The translations under genes and the position numbers were made by a program. 64,000 nucleotides of DNA, from positions 113,711,126-113,775,125 of the forward strand of contig JBCFYV010000012.1 of the NCBI GenBank assembly GCA_039000515.1, written 5' to 3'. The notes under the pieces were generated by a model. The model did not search any database, had not been told where the DNA came from, and saw nothing but the letters and a program-made list of their open reading frames with translations. The DNA comes from Timema cristinae. Taxonomy: Eukaryota; Arthropoda; Insecta; Phasmatodea; Timematidae. Shown piece after piece: positions 21,269 through 32,704 of the stretch (position 1 is its first letter; every line of letters begins with the position of its first letter).

Positions 21269-21664
21269 AGTTACCTTTCGTTTCTCGAACATTTAGCTCT
21301 TAATGATCAACAGAAATATGTTGATCTTTGGACTTTTCAAAGGGAAAATGTCAACTTTTAAACTATGTTTACAAGTCTATACATGTATAGGGTCATAGAG
21401 CATAGCTTTTTGTTCATTCCAGTAAACACACTCATATAGTATTACCAGTTTTATACATATTTAACCTCAGCGCAACACCTGATTGGCAATATATATCACC
21501 TACCTAGTCATCCCCCTTACCACTCGTACAGCCCGGCATTCAACCCCATTATACACTTCTTCATTCAGGGTTGGTCAAACTAACCATGTAGGCCTTTATA
21601 TCCCTGAAGATTAATGTCTCACAAACCTTTTTACATGAATAAAACACTTTTTTTCCACATTTTA

Positions 21665-21860
21665 CAAGCACCAATAGTCATCACCAGTCTGCAGTTTCTA
21701 GTTTACCTATGACTGGGAGGTCTGGGTTTAAATCCCTGCCTGGTGTTGTAAGAATAGTTTACCCAGCCATCCTCTAAGCAAACGCGGACATGTCTTGATC
21801 TAAACATTCTCACTCATCTCTAAACACACATCATTCTAAATATGTGGGTAGCCTGGACAA
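21665..21860 (+). mobile_element. Degenerate SINE family B-like copy
   Basis: The B-box region aggtctgggtttaaatccct, the body tctaagcaaacgcggacatg and tctcactcatctc follow the B layout. The head and tail are poorly kept. Confidence 0.5.
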
Positions 21861-21884
21861 GTTTTTTAAAAAAATTAGAAATTT

Positions 21885-22105
21885 AACGTACACTTTCTGA
21901 AACGAATGATTATATCGGAACATGACTTATAAGACAACTTATACATAGAACAGACACAACACCCAGTCCCCGGCCGTTAATTCATCACTGTGAATGGGAA
22001 AACCCATATTTCATCAATGATAAATTTGTCAGCGATGCTGGGGTACAAACCCGGGACCCCTAGCTCAGCAGACAGATACGTTTCCAACTGAGCTAAGGTG
22101 ATGTA
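21885..22105 (-). mobile_element. SINE family E copy
   Basis: The minus-strand head agctcagttggaaacgtatc, B box gtcccgggtttgtacc and the body (cccatttcacagtgatgaat, ttaacggccggggactgggt) are well kept. It extends through the 3' part with cataatcattcgtttcag-like sequence. Confidence 0.85.
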
Positions 22106-22109
22106 CCCG

Positions 22110-22825
22110 GAAGAATAATAAGGAGTGGAGCACGAAATAGTGAAAGGGAGGAAGGGCTCATTATTATAACTTTGAATACCTACCCCCAGATGAACCTCCT
22201 TGGCTTACGTAAAACAAACGCTAGTTTGAATGAATGCCACAAACACACAAAGGCGGGGAAACTTCTGGAGTTTTCAAACATAAAAACCACTTTCCTTTAT
22301 ATTCCTCTTGAACAAATAGCGTCGGAAAAACCCTAATTTCAAATTACTTTTGTGTAAATATTCCAAAAAGGAGGATAAATTTTGTTTAAACGGTCTCGGT
22401 TAACCGCGAACTGCTCCCACCAATTTCTTCTGATTACACACGTGGGGTGTGGGGGCACACATACGGCACAGAGCTCCGCACATACGAGCCCCCCCCCCCT
22501 CCTCACGCCCCTGTGCCACACACGGGACTGGGGCGTGGCGGCCATCAAGATAATTACCACTTGCACCCAAGTTTCGAGTAAAGTCGAGACCTTTCTCTAC
22601 TTCAAGCGACGTGGGTAATAGTCCTTTGTTCTGTACGAAAATGTTTGTAAGTTACTGTATCAAAGAGTGAATATGTTACTAAGTCGACTGTACTGTACTT
22701 GCACAGGGAATAACCCAGACACTTTACGAAACAAGAGATGGATCTCATATCAAGAAGATAATATTATTCATAATATGTATTAATAGCTGAGTATGAAAGT
22801 GACTAGCAGAATGCATTATATCGTT
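22110..22825. other. Unassigned
   Basis: A GC-rich patch at about 22,430-22,530 has open frames on both strands and a C10 run. I recognise no domain. Confidence 0.4.
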
Positions 22826-22828
22826 TGA

Positions 22829-23645
22829 GTGGGGGATATATACAGAATGGATCTTTGTATGAATGTCTCAAAAACTAAGGTGTTGTTTTTTGATAAGGAT
22901 GAATCAGGAAATGATTGTCAGCTTAATAAAAAAGGAAAAGTATTAGAACAAGTGAATGATTTTGTGTATCTGGGCATAATGTTCTGTAAATATGGAAGGA
23001 TGGATGGTGAAATCGACAGATGGATTAATGCATCTCGGAGAGTAGTCGGATGTATGTTGACTATTGCAAAGAACGAAGTAGTATCAAAAGAGGTAAAGAT
23101 GGCGGTATATAAAAGTGTGTTAACGTCAACGTTGTTTCACGGATGTGAATCATGGGTTTGTCAGGAGAAACACAAAAGCAAGGTGAATGCGGTTGGAATG
23201 AGATTTCTAATAAATGTACATGTAAAAACTCGTGTGGACAGAGTCAGTAATAAATGGGTGCCGAAGGAGTGCGGTTTGAAGGGTAATCCAATAAGTCAAT
23301 GTGAAAGAAGTGTCTTGCGGTGGCTTAGGCATGTTGAGAGGATGAGCGTGGATCGAGTGACGTAACAATATATGAAGGTAAAGTGTGTGGATCAAAAGGA
23401 AGAGGTAGGCCATGTAAGACGTGGCTAAATTTTGTAGACGAATGTGTGAAAAAGAGAAACATTAAGAGTTTTAAGAATAAAAAGCATGTATGACTCGGTG
23501 TATGGATGTTGTTGAAGTGAAGGGAATATATAAGGATAGGGAAGTGTGGAGAAAGTTAGTGAAGATGGATTAAGTACGGAGTTATTTTTTTAGCTATATG
23601 CAGAGTTTCTTGCCTTCACCGTACGGGAATGGCGTGATTAGATAT
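22829..23645 (+). pseudogene. Non-LTR retrotransposon (LINE) reverse transcriptase 3' relic
   Basis: A 178-codon frame (22,829-23,365) matches the C-terminal part of LINE reverse transcriptases. It has MNVSKTKVLFFDKD, then VNDFVYLGIMF, the YKSVLTSTLFHGCESWV motif after the catalytic domain, and KECGLK and RSVLRWLRHVERM. After a stop at 23,363 the coding signal continues (KRKRGRPCKTWL-like, FVDECVKKRNIKSFKN). The 3' end is ggaatggcgtgattagatat, running into AT repeats. The catalytic YxDD region and everything upstream are absent, so the copy is 5'-truncated and dead. A second copy with the same 3' end lies at 32.7-33.4 kb. I do not assign a clade. Confidence 0.88.
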
Positions 23646-23699
23646 ATATTTGTATACCTATATATATATATAACACACATATATATGTATGCATGTAGC

Positions 23700-24275
23700 T
23701 GGGGAGAGGAGATGGGAGCGATTGGGGGAAGGAGAGGTGGGGTAGTATCCCCATTAAACCTGATCACAGATTTCACCCTGGTCAAAACCAAATATAATTT
23801 GTCCATCTGAAATTGTAATAACATTGGAAGTGTAACCGTCAAGGAAGTATTTGCTGATGACTTCACTCTCTTACTCGTTTTGTGAAGTAAATATTACCCA
23901 ATTAGATTGTTAACTACCAGCAGCAGCAACAACAACAACATTCAATATCAAAACAATAACAGTAGTTCTATACAACAAGCACAATGTGTTTAATTAGTCA
24001 GTGTCATTACCTAACGTGTTAAAACAATAATGTTTGTAATTCAAAAAGACGTAATTGCCGTTGATTTGTCGGAGACCGGACCGTTGAAGCAAAATATACC
24101 CCCTTCTGGTGATTAAATACGAGAGTATTATGTCTAGCTCGAGAATCGGAGCTCAGGAGTGCAGAAACTCGATGTCGTTTCGATTGAGAACTAAATGTAA
24201 CTTAGAGAATCGCGGCCAGTAGTAGAGTTAACTGACATACATAGAAACCGTGTACAACAGCACCGTGCAGTGGCG
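23700..24275. other. No recognisable feature
   Basis: Begins with an AG-rich patch. A CAA/CAG-rich stretch lies near 23,920-23,945. Nothing is supported as a gene. Confidence 0.4.
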
Positions 24276-24278
24276 TGG

Positions 24279-24512
24279 GCGGGTATCAGTGGAGACTAGA
24301 GAGACCTCCCGGGTATCAGTGGAGACTAGAGGGACCTCCCGGGTATCAGTGGAGACTAGACAGACCTCCCGGGTATCAGTGGAGACTAGAGGACCTCCCG
24401 GGTATCAATGGAGACTAGAGGACCCTCAGTGGAGACTAGAGGGACCTCAGTGGAGACTAGACAGACCTCCCGGGTATCAGTGGAGACTAGACAGACCTCC
24501 CGGGTATCGACC
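24279..24512 (+). repeat. 30-bp minisatellite, 8 units
   Basis: The unit is gggtatcagtggagactaga followed by gggacctccc. The core gagactaga occurs eight times. Unit lengths vary between about 18 and 32 bp because two units lost the gggtatc part. The frame open through it is a consequence of the 30-bp (10-codon) period. Confidence 0.92.
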
Positions 24513-24514
24513 CA

Positions 24515-25910
24515 GGTACTACTTACTCTAACACAGATTGCTGACACGACGGTCTCTCTTCTAACTTATCTATTATTCTAGATATGACTATCATCACATC
24601 AGTCTATAAGTGTGCCAAACACTCTCTAGTACTTTTTCTAATAAAACCCCTAATTTCAATCTCTTACTACCCCTCCTCCCCGACCTGAAACACCTAGGTA
24701 CGTGAAGGCGGGCGCCGACCATAGCATTGATCTTTGTTGGTATGCATGACATAATGGGAAGCCAAATAACCTTGGTTCAAATCCTTGTAGAAATATCGTT
24801 TTTCTAGTAATATACTTTTGAAAATACAAAGTTAAAACGAATCACTCCTTTTATGTAATGCCGGCTGCATCTGTATTTTTTTTTATTGATTGCGCCTCAA
24901 TGCTCCAGCGGGCGGCCCCTTTTAGAGATAATATTTAATTACCAAATACCAAGGAGAGGCGTGAGGTGAAATTTCTTTCAAGTTCTATCTTCCTCATCCC
25001 TTGCCCATGGCGTGAACATGCGGACCTGCACGGACGTGCATTAGGAAGCGGAGTACGGATATTTCACTACGAACGGAAATATCGCCGACTTCTAGTGAGA
25101 TCAAAACCAAAAGCAAAATGATATCGTAATTTATCGATCACGCCCTCGATTTCCTCCCTCTCCTCGAACCCCTTGTCTTAATGACGTCAGAGGCCCAATT
25201 TTCTCCACCATCACTAAGAGTCCTATTATCTTTAATCGAACCGCACTCTTTGGCTTCCACCTCCTTTTATTTTTATAAAAAAAAAAGCTTTGCTGTCTAG
25301 TATAAGACCACGATGCAGAAGCCGGTAAAAACATCCGACCTTTCCTAGTCTTCGGAGTTACATAAATTCCGGCAAAACGCCAAATTAATTTGGTTGTCTT
25401 CCAAGACGTGGGCCCCTTCAATTGGGGGACGTGAAGGGGATTTTTTTAAAACCACCCAAGTACCTTACCAGATTCTAAGATACTGTTTTCTGTGACAAAC
25501 TTAATTACTAATGATAAATAAAATACCAAATATTTGGGGTGTGCGAATATCTGTTTCGATGTCAATGCGAAGCTTGAAACATGCAAAGCAAAGTCGAAAC
25601 TGAAGTTAAAGATTGTTTTTGTCAAAAAAAATATATATTTTTAATTTTCTAAAAGTATCCATTAAGTAAAAATAAATATTTATAAGAAAATAAATGGTTG
25701 CACCGCAAAGACTCTCTCTTTTATCATAAAATCGAGACTTTACTAAAAGAAATAGTAAAATACATAAAACGAAATAATATACATTGTTGCATAAACACCC
25801 CATCAAAGAACCTAAATTAAATATTATACAGTGTTATAGAAACAATGAAGTAACATAAATCTCTCTGTTCAACAAAGAGCACACAGTAACAACCGATTTA
25901 ATTAGTTAAA
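24515..25910. other. Unassigned
   Basis: A weak tRNA-like B box (cttggttcaaatccttgt) sits near 24,770. The 96-codon minus-strand frame at 25,131-25,421 has no recognisable motif. Confidence 0.4.
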
Positions 25911-25911
25911 G

Positions 25912-26312
25912 ACCCCCTCATAAAAATAATATAGCTCAAAAACTTTTGCCGATATATTGAGAGAAGCCATTTTGTTTGGAATATTTATAAATGTTTAGAA
26001 ATGAAATTTAATCAAAATCGTTAGAGCCTATTTTGATAAAATCGACTTTTTCTCTTTTTGCCCTTCAGTAAACTATCCTTGATTTTAGGGTTGGATATCC
26101 AATTCCAAAAACCCCTCGGTACAACTCTATGAAAACCTTAGATAGCAAGTTTTAGCCCGATCGGTAAAATAGTTTAGGCTCTAGTCGGAGGTACAGACAG
26201 ACAGACAGACAGACAGACAAATGGAAAGTCAAAAAACATCAAGATTCAATCTTGAGTTAGATTTTTTTGACGATCACAATACTTTCTCTACCTCTAAGAT
26301 AGCGAGAAAGTA
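25912..26312 (+). repeat. Dispersed repeat family I with internal (ACAG)n
   Basis: About 400 bp containing gagagaagccattttgtttg, aaatcgttagagcc, tagggttggatatccaa, atcggtaaaatagtttaggc, then (ACAG)6-type repeats and agatagcgagaaagtaaaa at the end. The whole order recurs at 36.43-36.83 kb. No coding frame. Confidence 0.8.
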
Positions 26313-26367
26313 AAAACAATGTTACCAAACTGAATAGTTAGCATTACGAATACTTTTGTTTAGATAT

Positions 26368-26600
26368 TCATATTTCAGGTTATACACACATGCACTAATT
26401 AGGCTAGTGGTTTTAGGGATTAAGAAGGTTATATTAAGAGTGAGTTTACCCGCATTTGCGTGAAAGGAGATTGTAAAACCAGTTTAGAAAAGATCAGCCT
26501 CAGTACACCCGACTGAGATTCAAACTTCTCTCTCCCTGTCATCTGAGGTCTAGTCAATCACGAGAGTGACGTCTTAGACCATGCAGCCACCGAAGCAGGT
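26368..26600 (-). mobile_element. SINE family B copy
   Basis: The minus-strand body shows gtttacccgcatttgcgtga, the B box is cccgactgagattcaaactt, and the head side is cacgagagtgacgtcttaga and catgcagccaccgaag. The tail side is degraded. Confidence 0.82.
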
Positions 26601-26604
26601 CTAG

Positions 26605-27250
26605 AGTTAAATTAAATCTTTAAGTCGTGTGCTAATATAATAAGTTGTTTCATAAAGCGAACATTAAATATTCCCAGTAATAAATAAATAAACATACGAT
26701 TGAAACCTTGTGTTTCAACAATAAAATGCAAAATGTTATAAAGTGTTCATTTTAATTGCTTTTGCAAATTCTAATTTGGTAAACATTAAGAAAAGTGTAA
26801 ACAGTATCTCACAGGAACGGGTAATTATGTATAATAGTCTCTCAAGGACTTTGGATATCATTAGGTAGTTTCTAATTGTACAATAATTACAAAACAAACA
26901 AAGTGCAAATATTTATCATTCGTCCTCATTAACATCCTCTTTTAGAACTCTCCGTTAAAAGATGATCCTGAGAAATAAATTGCTTCCATTCATTGTGTTC
27001 TTAAGACTCGCTAGGTGAAGACTTACATTTTATGAGGCAGCATCCAACGAGCGCTTCGCGCAGTAAAAGTTTCGTTTTAACGACCGAGATATCTGGCGAG
27101 ACATCGTAAAACAAAAGAAAAAATTGTTTCAAGACCCCTTGACTAATTCTAGTCGGTTGAGTGATAAAAATAAAAGATTTACATCGGGTTTGCCGCTATT
27201 TTCTTAATACAGAATTCTCTGTGAAGTTGTTGTTTTTTTCTTTTCAGATT
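26605..27250. other. No recognisable feature
   Basis: AT-rich sequence with no supported feature. Confidence 0.45.
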
Positions 27251-27254
27251 TTTC

Positions 27255-27664
27255 CACTGGTTTGCAAATGGTCGATCGCGATCGATCGCTGGATCTCACG
27301 GATAGTTTTTCACTCGATCACGTAAGGAAACTTTAAAGTCGTTAATAGTCGATCGTTGAGTATTCTAAATTCATTTAAATGTATCAAGAACTATCAAATA
27401 TAATCTGAGTGTGACCAAAATTGCCTTAATTGATAACAATTGGTGATCTTATAGGAAAATAAAATATTTCACTAAAGAAAAGTGCATTTTATTTACTCTA
27501 AAAAAGAAAGGACACGCGTATTTGAGGAAATATTTAAATTAAGGATAAGTTGTATGGACAAAAATAATGTCCTATTCATAGAATGAAGAAACGAAGGTTG
27601 ATCGAGGGTCCTTTGATAAGTCTCCAAGTCGATCAGGGGCCTAAAAAATGGTTGTCGACCCCTG
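27255..27664. mobile_element. hAT-like non-autonomous element (probable)
   Basis: The left end cactggtttgcaaatggtcg with atcgcgatcgatcgc, and the inverted right end caggggtcgacaaccatt, resemble the CAGGGGT…GTCGATC ends of hAT elements. GATCGA motifs cluster at both ends. No convincing 8-bp duplication was found and no transposase frame is present. Confidence 0.5.
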
Positions 27665-27672
27665 CTTTAGAG

Positions 27673-27907
27673 AATACCGTTCGGGTTATACTCATATTTA
27701 CGGTTCACGTTAACTGTTTTGGGAAGAAGAAGGTCGCATTTAGAGGCAGTATACCTACATTTGAGTGGAGAGTGCAAAATCATTTGGGGGGAGGGGGGGG
27801 GAACACCCTTGATACACGCGACCAGGACTCAAACCTCCAATTTCCACACTGTAAGCAACCCCAGTATATTGCGAGAGTGACGCCGTAGACCTTTCAACCA
27901 TCGAAGA
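27673..27907 (-). mobile_element. SINE family B copy
   Basis: Tail side taccgttcgggttatactca. The body is atacctacatttgagtggag with a G-rich interruption. The B box is weak (ccaggactcaaacctcc). Head side ttgcgagagtgacgccgtag. It directly abuts the hAT-like element. Confidence 0.75.
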
Positions 27908-28200
27908 TGGTTTCTTAAAATTGGTTATCTTAACGACTTTGCCTACGTGATGATTTTGAAGATATTTTGCGAAGCGGGTTGCATCTTAACTCGACGCTCC
28001 TAAGCAGTCTAAGCACTATCACACTTAGACACTACTCTACAAAATATTAAGAGAAGGAAGAAAATGAAACGTTTACCTTGAGAAGGCTCTTGTCTATGTG
28101 CTGATAAGTGATAACCCTCTTCCTCTGACGAGTTTACACAGTCACTTTAGAATTTGCTCCTTGAAAACATTGAGTTGCTTTTTAATTTTATCTTTATCTT

Positions 28201-28330
28201 GTTGGGGAATGCCAGGCCTCCACCGTGGTTCGGATTCCACGTTAAACTGTAGTCCTTCATTTCATCTCACAATCACCATTACACATTAGCGTAAGTGCGT
28301 ATAACCCGAACGGGTAGTAAGATGCGGTGC

Positions 28331-28378
<48 letters not shown>
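28201..28378 (+). mobile_element. SINE family A, 5'-truncated, with TSD
   Basis: Starts gttggggaatgccaggcctc and runs to the tail and a ~45-bp (TAA)n array. The duplication tttatctt lies at 28,193-28,200 and 28,379-28,386. The body starts at almost the same base as in the copy at 145. Confidence 0.88.
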
Positions 28379-28379
<1 letters not shown>

Positions 28380-28389
28380 TTATCTTTTT

Positions 28390-29060
28390 TCCCATTTTAG
28401 AGAGACAAATGCTACCGCGGACTTTTTTAATCTTTATCCTGGCAGGAGGACTCCAACAAGACATTTTCGTGACTAAGTTAATTAGCCTAAGTTGTAGAGG
28501 ATTTATAGAACATTCGTTTTAAAAAAAAACTATTTCAAGATAAAAAATAATAATTTTGTGACAGTGTAGGACTATTTTTAGAATTATTTAAGAATTTATG
28601 GTTTTTAATCAACATTATATATTTAAAACTCGCTGAGTAAAAGGTAAATTCATTAACATGGGAAATCCTATCTTGACCTGCCATGACGTCACAGGTAGGC
28701 AAAGTCCATAAAGTAATGCCCTTGGTGTTTAGAAAAGGATAGATTTGACCTTGATGGGGAAAGTCATATTCTACCGTTGTTACGCAACTCAATTTTTTGT
28801 AAGGTGGATAACCTGTGTTCGAATCAACGTGCTTAGTTTACACTTCTCTTTTTTTTTTTTCTATGCAAAGGTCTACCATTGAAAGCTTGCAGTTTATTAT
28901 TTCAAACTCAAAAATATCCCAGTCGTGTTTACTTTCTAATTTAAAGAGAAAGTATTTTAGTCTTGAAAAATTAGGTTTTTGTAGTTTCTGGTACGAAATA
29001 ACACCTTCCAGAACGGACTTCGTAACAAATTCAGGGTAAGGCCCGTAGTTAATTTTTCAT
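28390..29060. other. No recognisable feature
   Basis: AT-rich. The frames here have no recognisable motif. Confidence 0.45.
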
Positions 29061-29065
29061 TTGCT

Positions 29066-29275
29066 GAGCTTATTACTACCCATCCGGGATATCATTTTGA
29101 AATTGGCATAAGGATAACAAAATTTAAAGAAAGTGATCCCACATTTGCGTGGATGGAGAGATGGAAACAGTTTATGTAAAATTCCTCAATAAACCAGACT
29201 GCCTTTCAAACCCTGATCTTCCAGTCAGTGACCAACCAGACAAATATTGATTTTGAGACATTTGTTCGCGTCCAA
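29066..29275 (-). mobile_element. Diverged SINE family B copy
   Basis: Tail side ttactacccatccgggatat, body gtgatcccacatttgcgtgg, degraded B box (gcctttcaaaccctgatc). Confidence 0.7.
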
Positions 29276-29324
29276 GGATTATATACAGATTAATTTAAGG
29301 TGCAAGCAATTAAGACAGAATGGT

Positions 29325-29495
29325 TAGGAAATGTAGCCTTAATGGCATGGAATGAAAGTGGGAAAGCCATAGTGATATGTTGATTTTGTAAAAAAAAAAA
29401 AATAATAATAATAATAACACCTGCCAGTGCACTCGGCCAAGATTTGAACTTGAACCTTCCCATAACCGTAAAACTAGTATATCGTGATCCTGATG
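29325..29495 (-). mobile_element. Probable SINE family B remnant interrupted by a TAA run
   Basis: gaaatgtagccttaatgg and gtgggaaagcc on one side, and agtgcactcggccaagattt (B-box side) on the other, flank an A/TAA-rich run. Confidence 0.4.
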
Positions 29496-29499
29496 ATAG

Positions 29500-29907
29500 A
29501 GATGAAAATATTCCGTTAAATTTTCCCCTGCGTCCTACTATAGGAAGATGAAGATGCTTGTTTGAGGAAGGTGGAACGTAGAACTATGAAGAGTACAAGG
29601 AAAAAATGGGGAAAATCACAATACACACATTTTCCAGGTAAATAACTTTTATATCTCAAACCCCTTAAGTACCCCAGCAAATACTTTTATTAAATCAATT
29701 TAAATATGAAAGAGATCTCTCTTTTAATCATAATCTAAGGTGCATTAGAAGAAAGGCCTCATGATTGTTTAACAGAGGGCAGCACTAACTCAAATTGAGT
29801 TGAAATTGGACTTTCCATATCCCCCCTCCCTTGCACCCTTTAAATATATTAGTTATATATATTGTATATATAAAAGAGACTATTGTATAATATATATAAT
29901 AGGTAAT

Positions 29908-29947
<40 letters not shown>

Positions 29948-30940
29948 ACATATATATTCAGCTCTCCAGGTAAAAAATTACGCAGGTTGTAAGGTGTGAC
30001 AAGACTTCGTATTTCCCCAAAAGAGGACTTGGGGGGGGGGAGGGGGTGTCTGCGACACCAAAGGGCAGCGCTACGTGAAGTCAAAGTAGACGCTGTATGC
30101 ACCTAGGGGTGTAGGCAACACACACATCACGCCACGCAAACCAACTCTATCCCCAACACACAGACACACGATGGTGCCAACGTATCAGACCGGCATTGCA
30201 CTGCTGACTGTCAACATGGAGATACATTCATTACACATTCCCCAAGATTGCGGACATAGAGATGAAGATTGATTAGTTTCCTAACACCCCAGGTGCACAC
30301 AGCATCAACTTTGATCGCCCTTAACGCCGCCATTTGGAACCCTCCGACCCCAAGTTCAACACGTGGAAATATTTGTTTGTGTTTTTGGGTGACAAGTGGG
30401 TGGGGGTGACCAAGTTTGTTAGTAAATACTCAATCCAAACAAATATTTAATAATGGTGATTAGAGATTTTAAACAAATGTCAGTAAAATGTTCAGATCGT
30501 TGAATCACATAGGAGGGTGATGTATTTGTAAAGGTTTTGACTTTTATATTTTAGTATTAACATATTAGGTCTACAGCAGACCCGACTTTAGTGACACGTT
30601 CAAACACCAAGCGCTGTAGCCGATAAATGAGTCTGAGAAGAGAAATGGAATCGCAACTATTGCTTTATTGTAAATAATCTGATAATGTTTATGGTGTTTA
30701 AGTTCTTAGGGTAAGGCCAGACTGGAGCGACCGAGCTTGAAAGATATAACTGGTTCTATTTTTCAAGAGCGCGCGCTCGAACCGGTACAGTCTAGTTTAC
30801 AGGCGCTGACAATATTATTATATTTTGGTTCATCGAGTGCTGGGAAAACTTCTCATTTTGACATTTTTATTACTATCGATAGGTTTAACACACTTGCTAC
30901 TAACGGCCTAATTTAATTAGTAAGGTCATAAACCATACTT
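29500..30940. other. Unassigned; (AT)n at 29,914-29,944
   Basis: Contains an (AT)n array with flanking AT-rich sequence, a G-rich run near 30,030 and an otherwise featureless interval. The minus-strand frame through the AT array is an artefact of the repeat. Confidence 0.45.

Positions 30941-30944
<4 letters not shown>

Positions 30945-30994
<50 letters not shown>
30945..30994 (+). repeat. (TA)n microsatellite
   Basis: An uninterrupted TA run of about 50 bp. Confidence 0.95.
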
Positions 30995-30995
<1 letters not shown>

Positions 30996-31059
30996 CTGAT
31001 ATGTTAAAATACTTCAATATCATAATCAAAGTACGCCTTTACAAATAAGAATCACCATT

Positions 31060-31215
31060 AACGTGGGGAGAGAATGAGAAAACCACAACAATAAATCACT
31101 TGTCAAAAAACACCCTCAGTTCACTGAGCCAAAATTCGAACCTTTGCCTCCTCGTCAACAACTATTGAGAGCTATCTGATAATCATGCACTCGCCAGTTA
31201 GGCCATACAGTCGCG
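31060..31215 (-). mobile_element. Diverged SINE family B copy
   Basis: Body taacgtggggagagaatgag and ctcagttcactgagcc, B box caaaattcgaacctttg. The head side is degraded (cactcgccagttaggccata). Confidence 0.6.
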
Positions 31216-31344
31216 CGCTTGCTCGCACGCTGAGAAGTAGCTGAAATCCCTTCCCCACCTACCCCAAAAAAAATATATATCAAAATTTTTCAACACATGG
31301 GAAATTTTCTGTTTCATGATATATTTGACTTCACGACTATCAAG

Positions 31345-31560
31345 GTATTTAACGCGCACTTTCTTAACCGATTGATTACATCAACAAATGACTTACTAAC
31401 TTAAATTTAGGACAGACACAACATCCAGTCCCTCGGCCGTTAATTAATTACTTTGTAAGGGTAAGGCCCCTTTCCACCAATGATGATTTTTTTCGACCAT
31501 CTCAGGAATCGAACCCGATACTCTTAGCTCAGTGGCCAGACACTTAAGCTACTAAAAGTA
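31345..31560 (-). mobile_element. SINE family E copy
   Basis: Body acaacatccagtccctcggc, ttaattaattacttt and tttccaccaatgatgatttt. B box tcaggaatcgaacccgatac. The head is partly lost after agctcagtggccagaca. Confidence 0.82.
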
Positions 31561-31628
31561 ACGGGTCAGCTGCGTGTCGTTATGACCTGAAGATTAGGAA
31601 AAAACAAACTTATTGCTACTCCGAATAA

Positions 31629-31934
31629 ATAAACGTATCCGCCATTCCACCTCGACCCGTGTTTGAAAGTTTGTCCGCTGTGGTTTGCGGGTCACCGAGT
31701 GTGGCTGATGAATATTTCAGGGTCGGGGAGGAGGAGAAGGGGACACGGTTGACGGACGTCGTAATTACAGCCAGCAGCGACGCTACATGACATGAAGCGA
31801 CGCGGTCGGACATATTCGGGGAGTGGCGGCACCTCGAATCACCCAACGTCCTAGTGACCTACCAGGCGAAGGGGAAGTTGGCGGCGCTGACGAGTATCGA
31901 GTTTGATCCTTTCCCGATCCATAATTCTAATTAA
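31629..31934 (+). pseudogene. Possible exon or pseudogene fragment in GC-rich sequence (function unknown)
   Basis: A frame stays open for about 100 codons apart from one in-frame TGA at 31,788. It reads VFESLSAVVCGSPS early and TYQAKGKLAALTSIEFDPFP near its end. The region is GC- and CpG-rich against an AT-rich background, and it lies outside the recognised repeats. A 76-codon frame is also open on the minus strand (31,616-31,846), so composition alone could explain both. I recognise no domain, start codon or splice sites. Confidence 0.25.
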
Positions 31935-32145
31935 GATGTGATATGTACAGGTGGGAATATGGTCTGAAGCTCAGGTTCGCCTGGTCTGCTTTACTGGTGA
32001 AATGAAGTTCTGGGATGAAATATTAAGCGGGATGTATTGAGAGTATTTTCATTTCCTAGATGGCTTTCCACTTTTACACCAAGAAAACGTGGTTACACTT
32101 CTTCTGAATCCTACCTCCGACATTGATATTCCATTAACGGGTTTT

Positions 32146-32310
32146 TAAGCACCGTATCTTACTACCCGTTCAAGCTATATGCTTATGCATTAATTACGCT
32201 AATGTGTTAGGGATGAAGAAGGTTGAATTTTGATGAAGTGTACCCACGTTCGTTTGGATATTCGAACCCAAGTAAAGTATATTGCGGGAGTGAGGCATTT
32301 AAAGTCCAGT
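32146..32310 (-). mobile_element. SINE family B, internally deleted
   Basis: Tail side agcaccgtatcttactaccc. The body runs to gtgtacccacgttcgtttgg and then jumps to a B-box remnant (gatattcgaacccaag). Head side attgcgggagtgaggc. Confidence 0.75.
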
Positions 32311-32444
32311 GGATCTCAAACATATTTTTGTACACGGCACACTATTATTAGTTGTAAATCTTCGGGGCACACTGAATGTGAAATCTGGCGACACTGAGAA
32401 TTGGTCATGCGCAGAGAGACTTCTTTCAGTTGAAAAGGAAATGC

Positions 32445-32448
<4 letters not shown>

Positions 32449-32478
<30 letters not shown>
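32449..32478 (+). repeat. (GT)n microsatellite
   Basis: A GT run of about 30 bp. Confidence 0.95.
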
Positions 32479-32480
<2 letters not shown>

Positions 32481-32704
32481 CCTCTAATCGACCAAAAATT
32501 GAAGGTTTGTCTAAGAAACGACAAGATTCTCACTTGTTACTCAACTCTTTGATTGGAATCCAATAAGTCCTCTGGAAAATAAATATTTGATGAAACTAAT
32601 TCCAATTTTAATTCATAAACAACATCATAACGTCCAGAAAGTCCCTTTAAGAACCCTGCCTTAGAGGCTAAACCACACGACCAATGAAACGGTTATAGGC
32701 GTTT

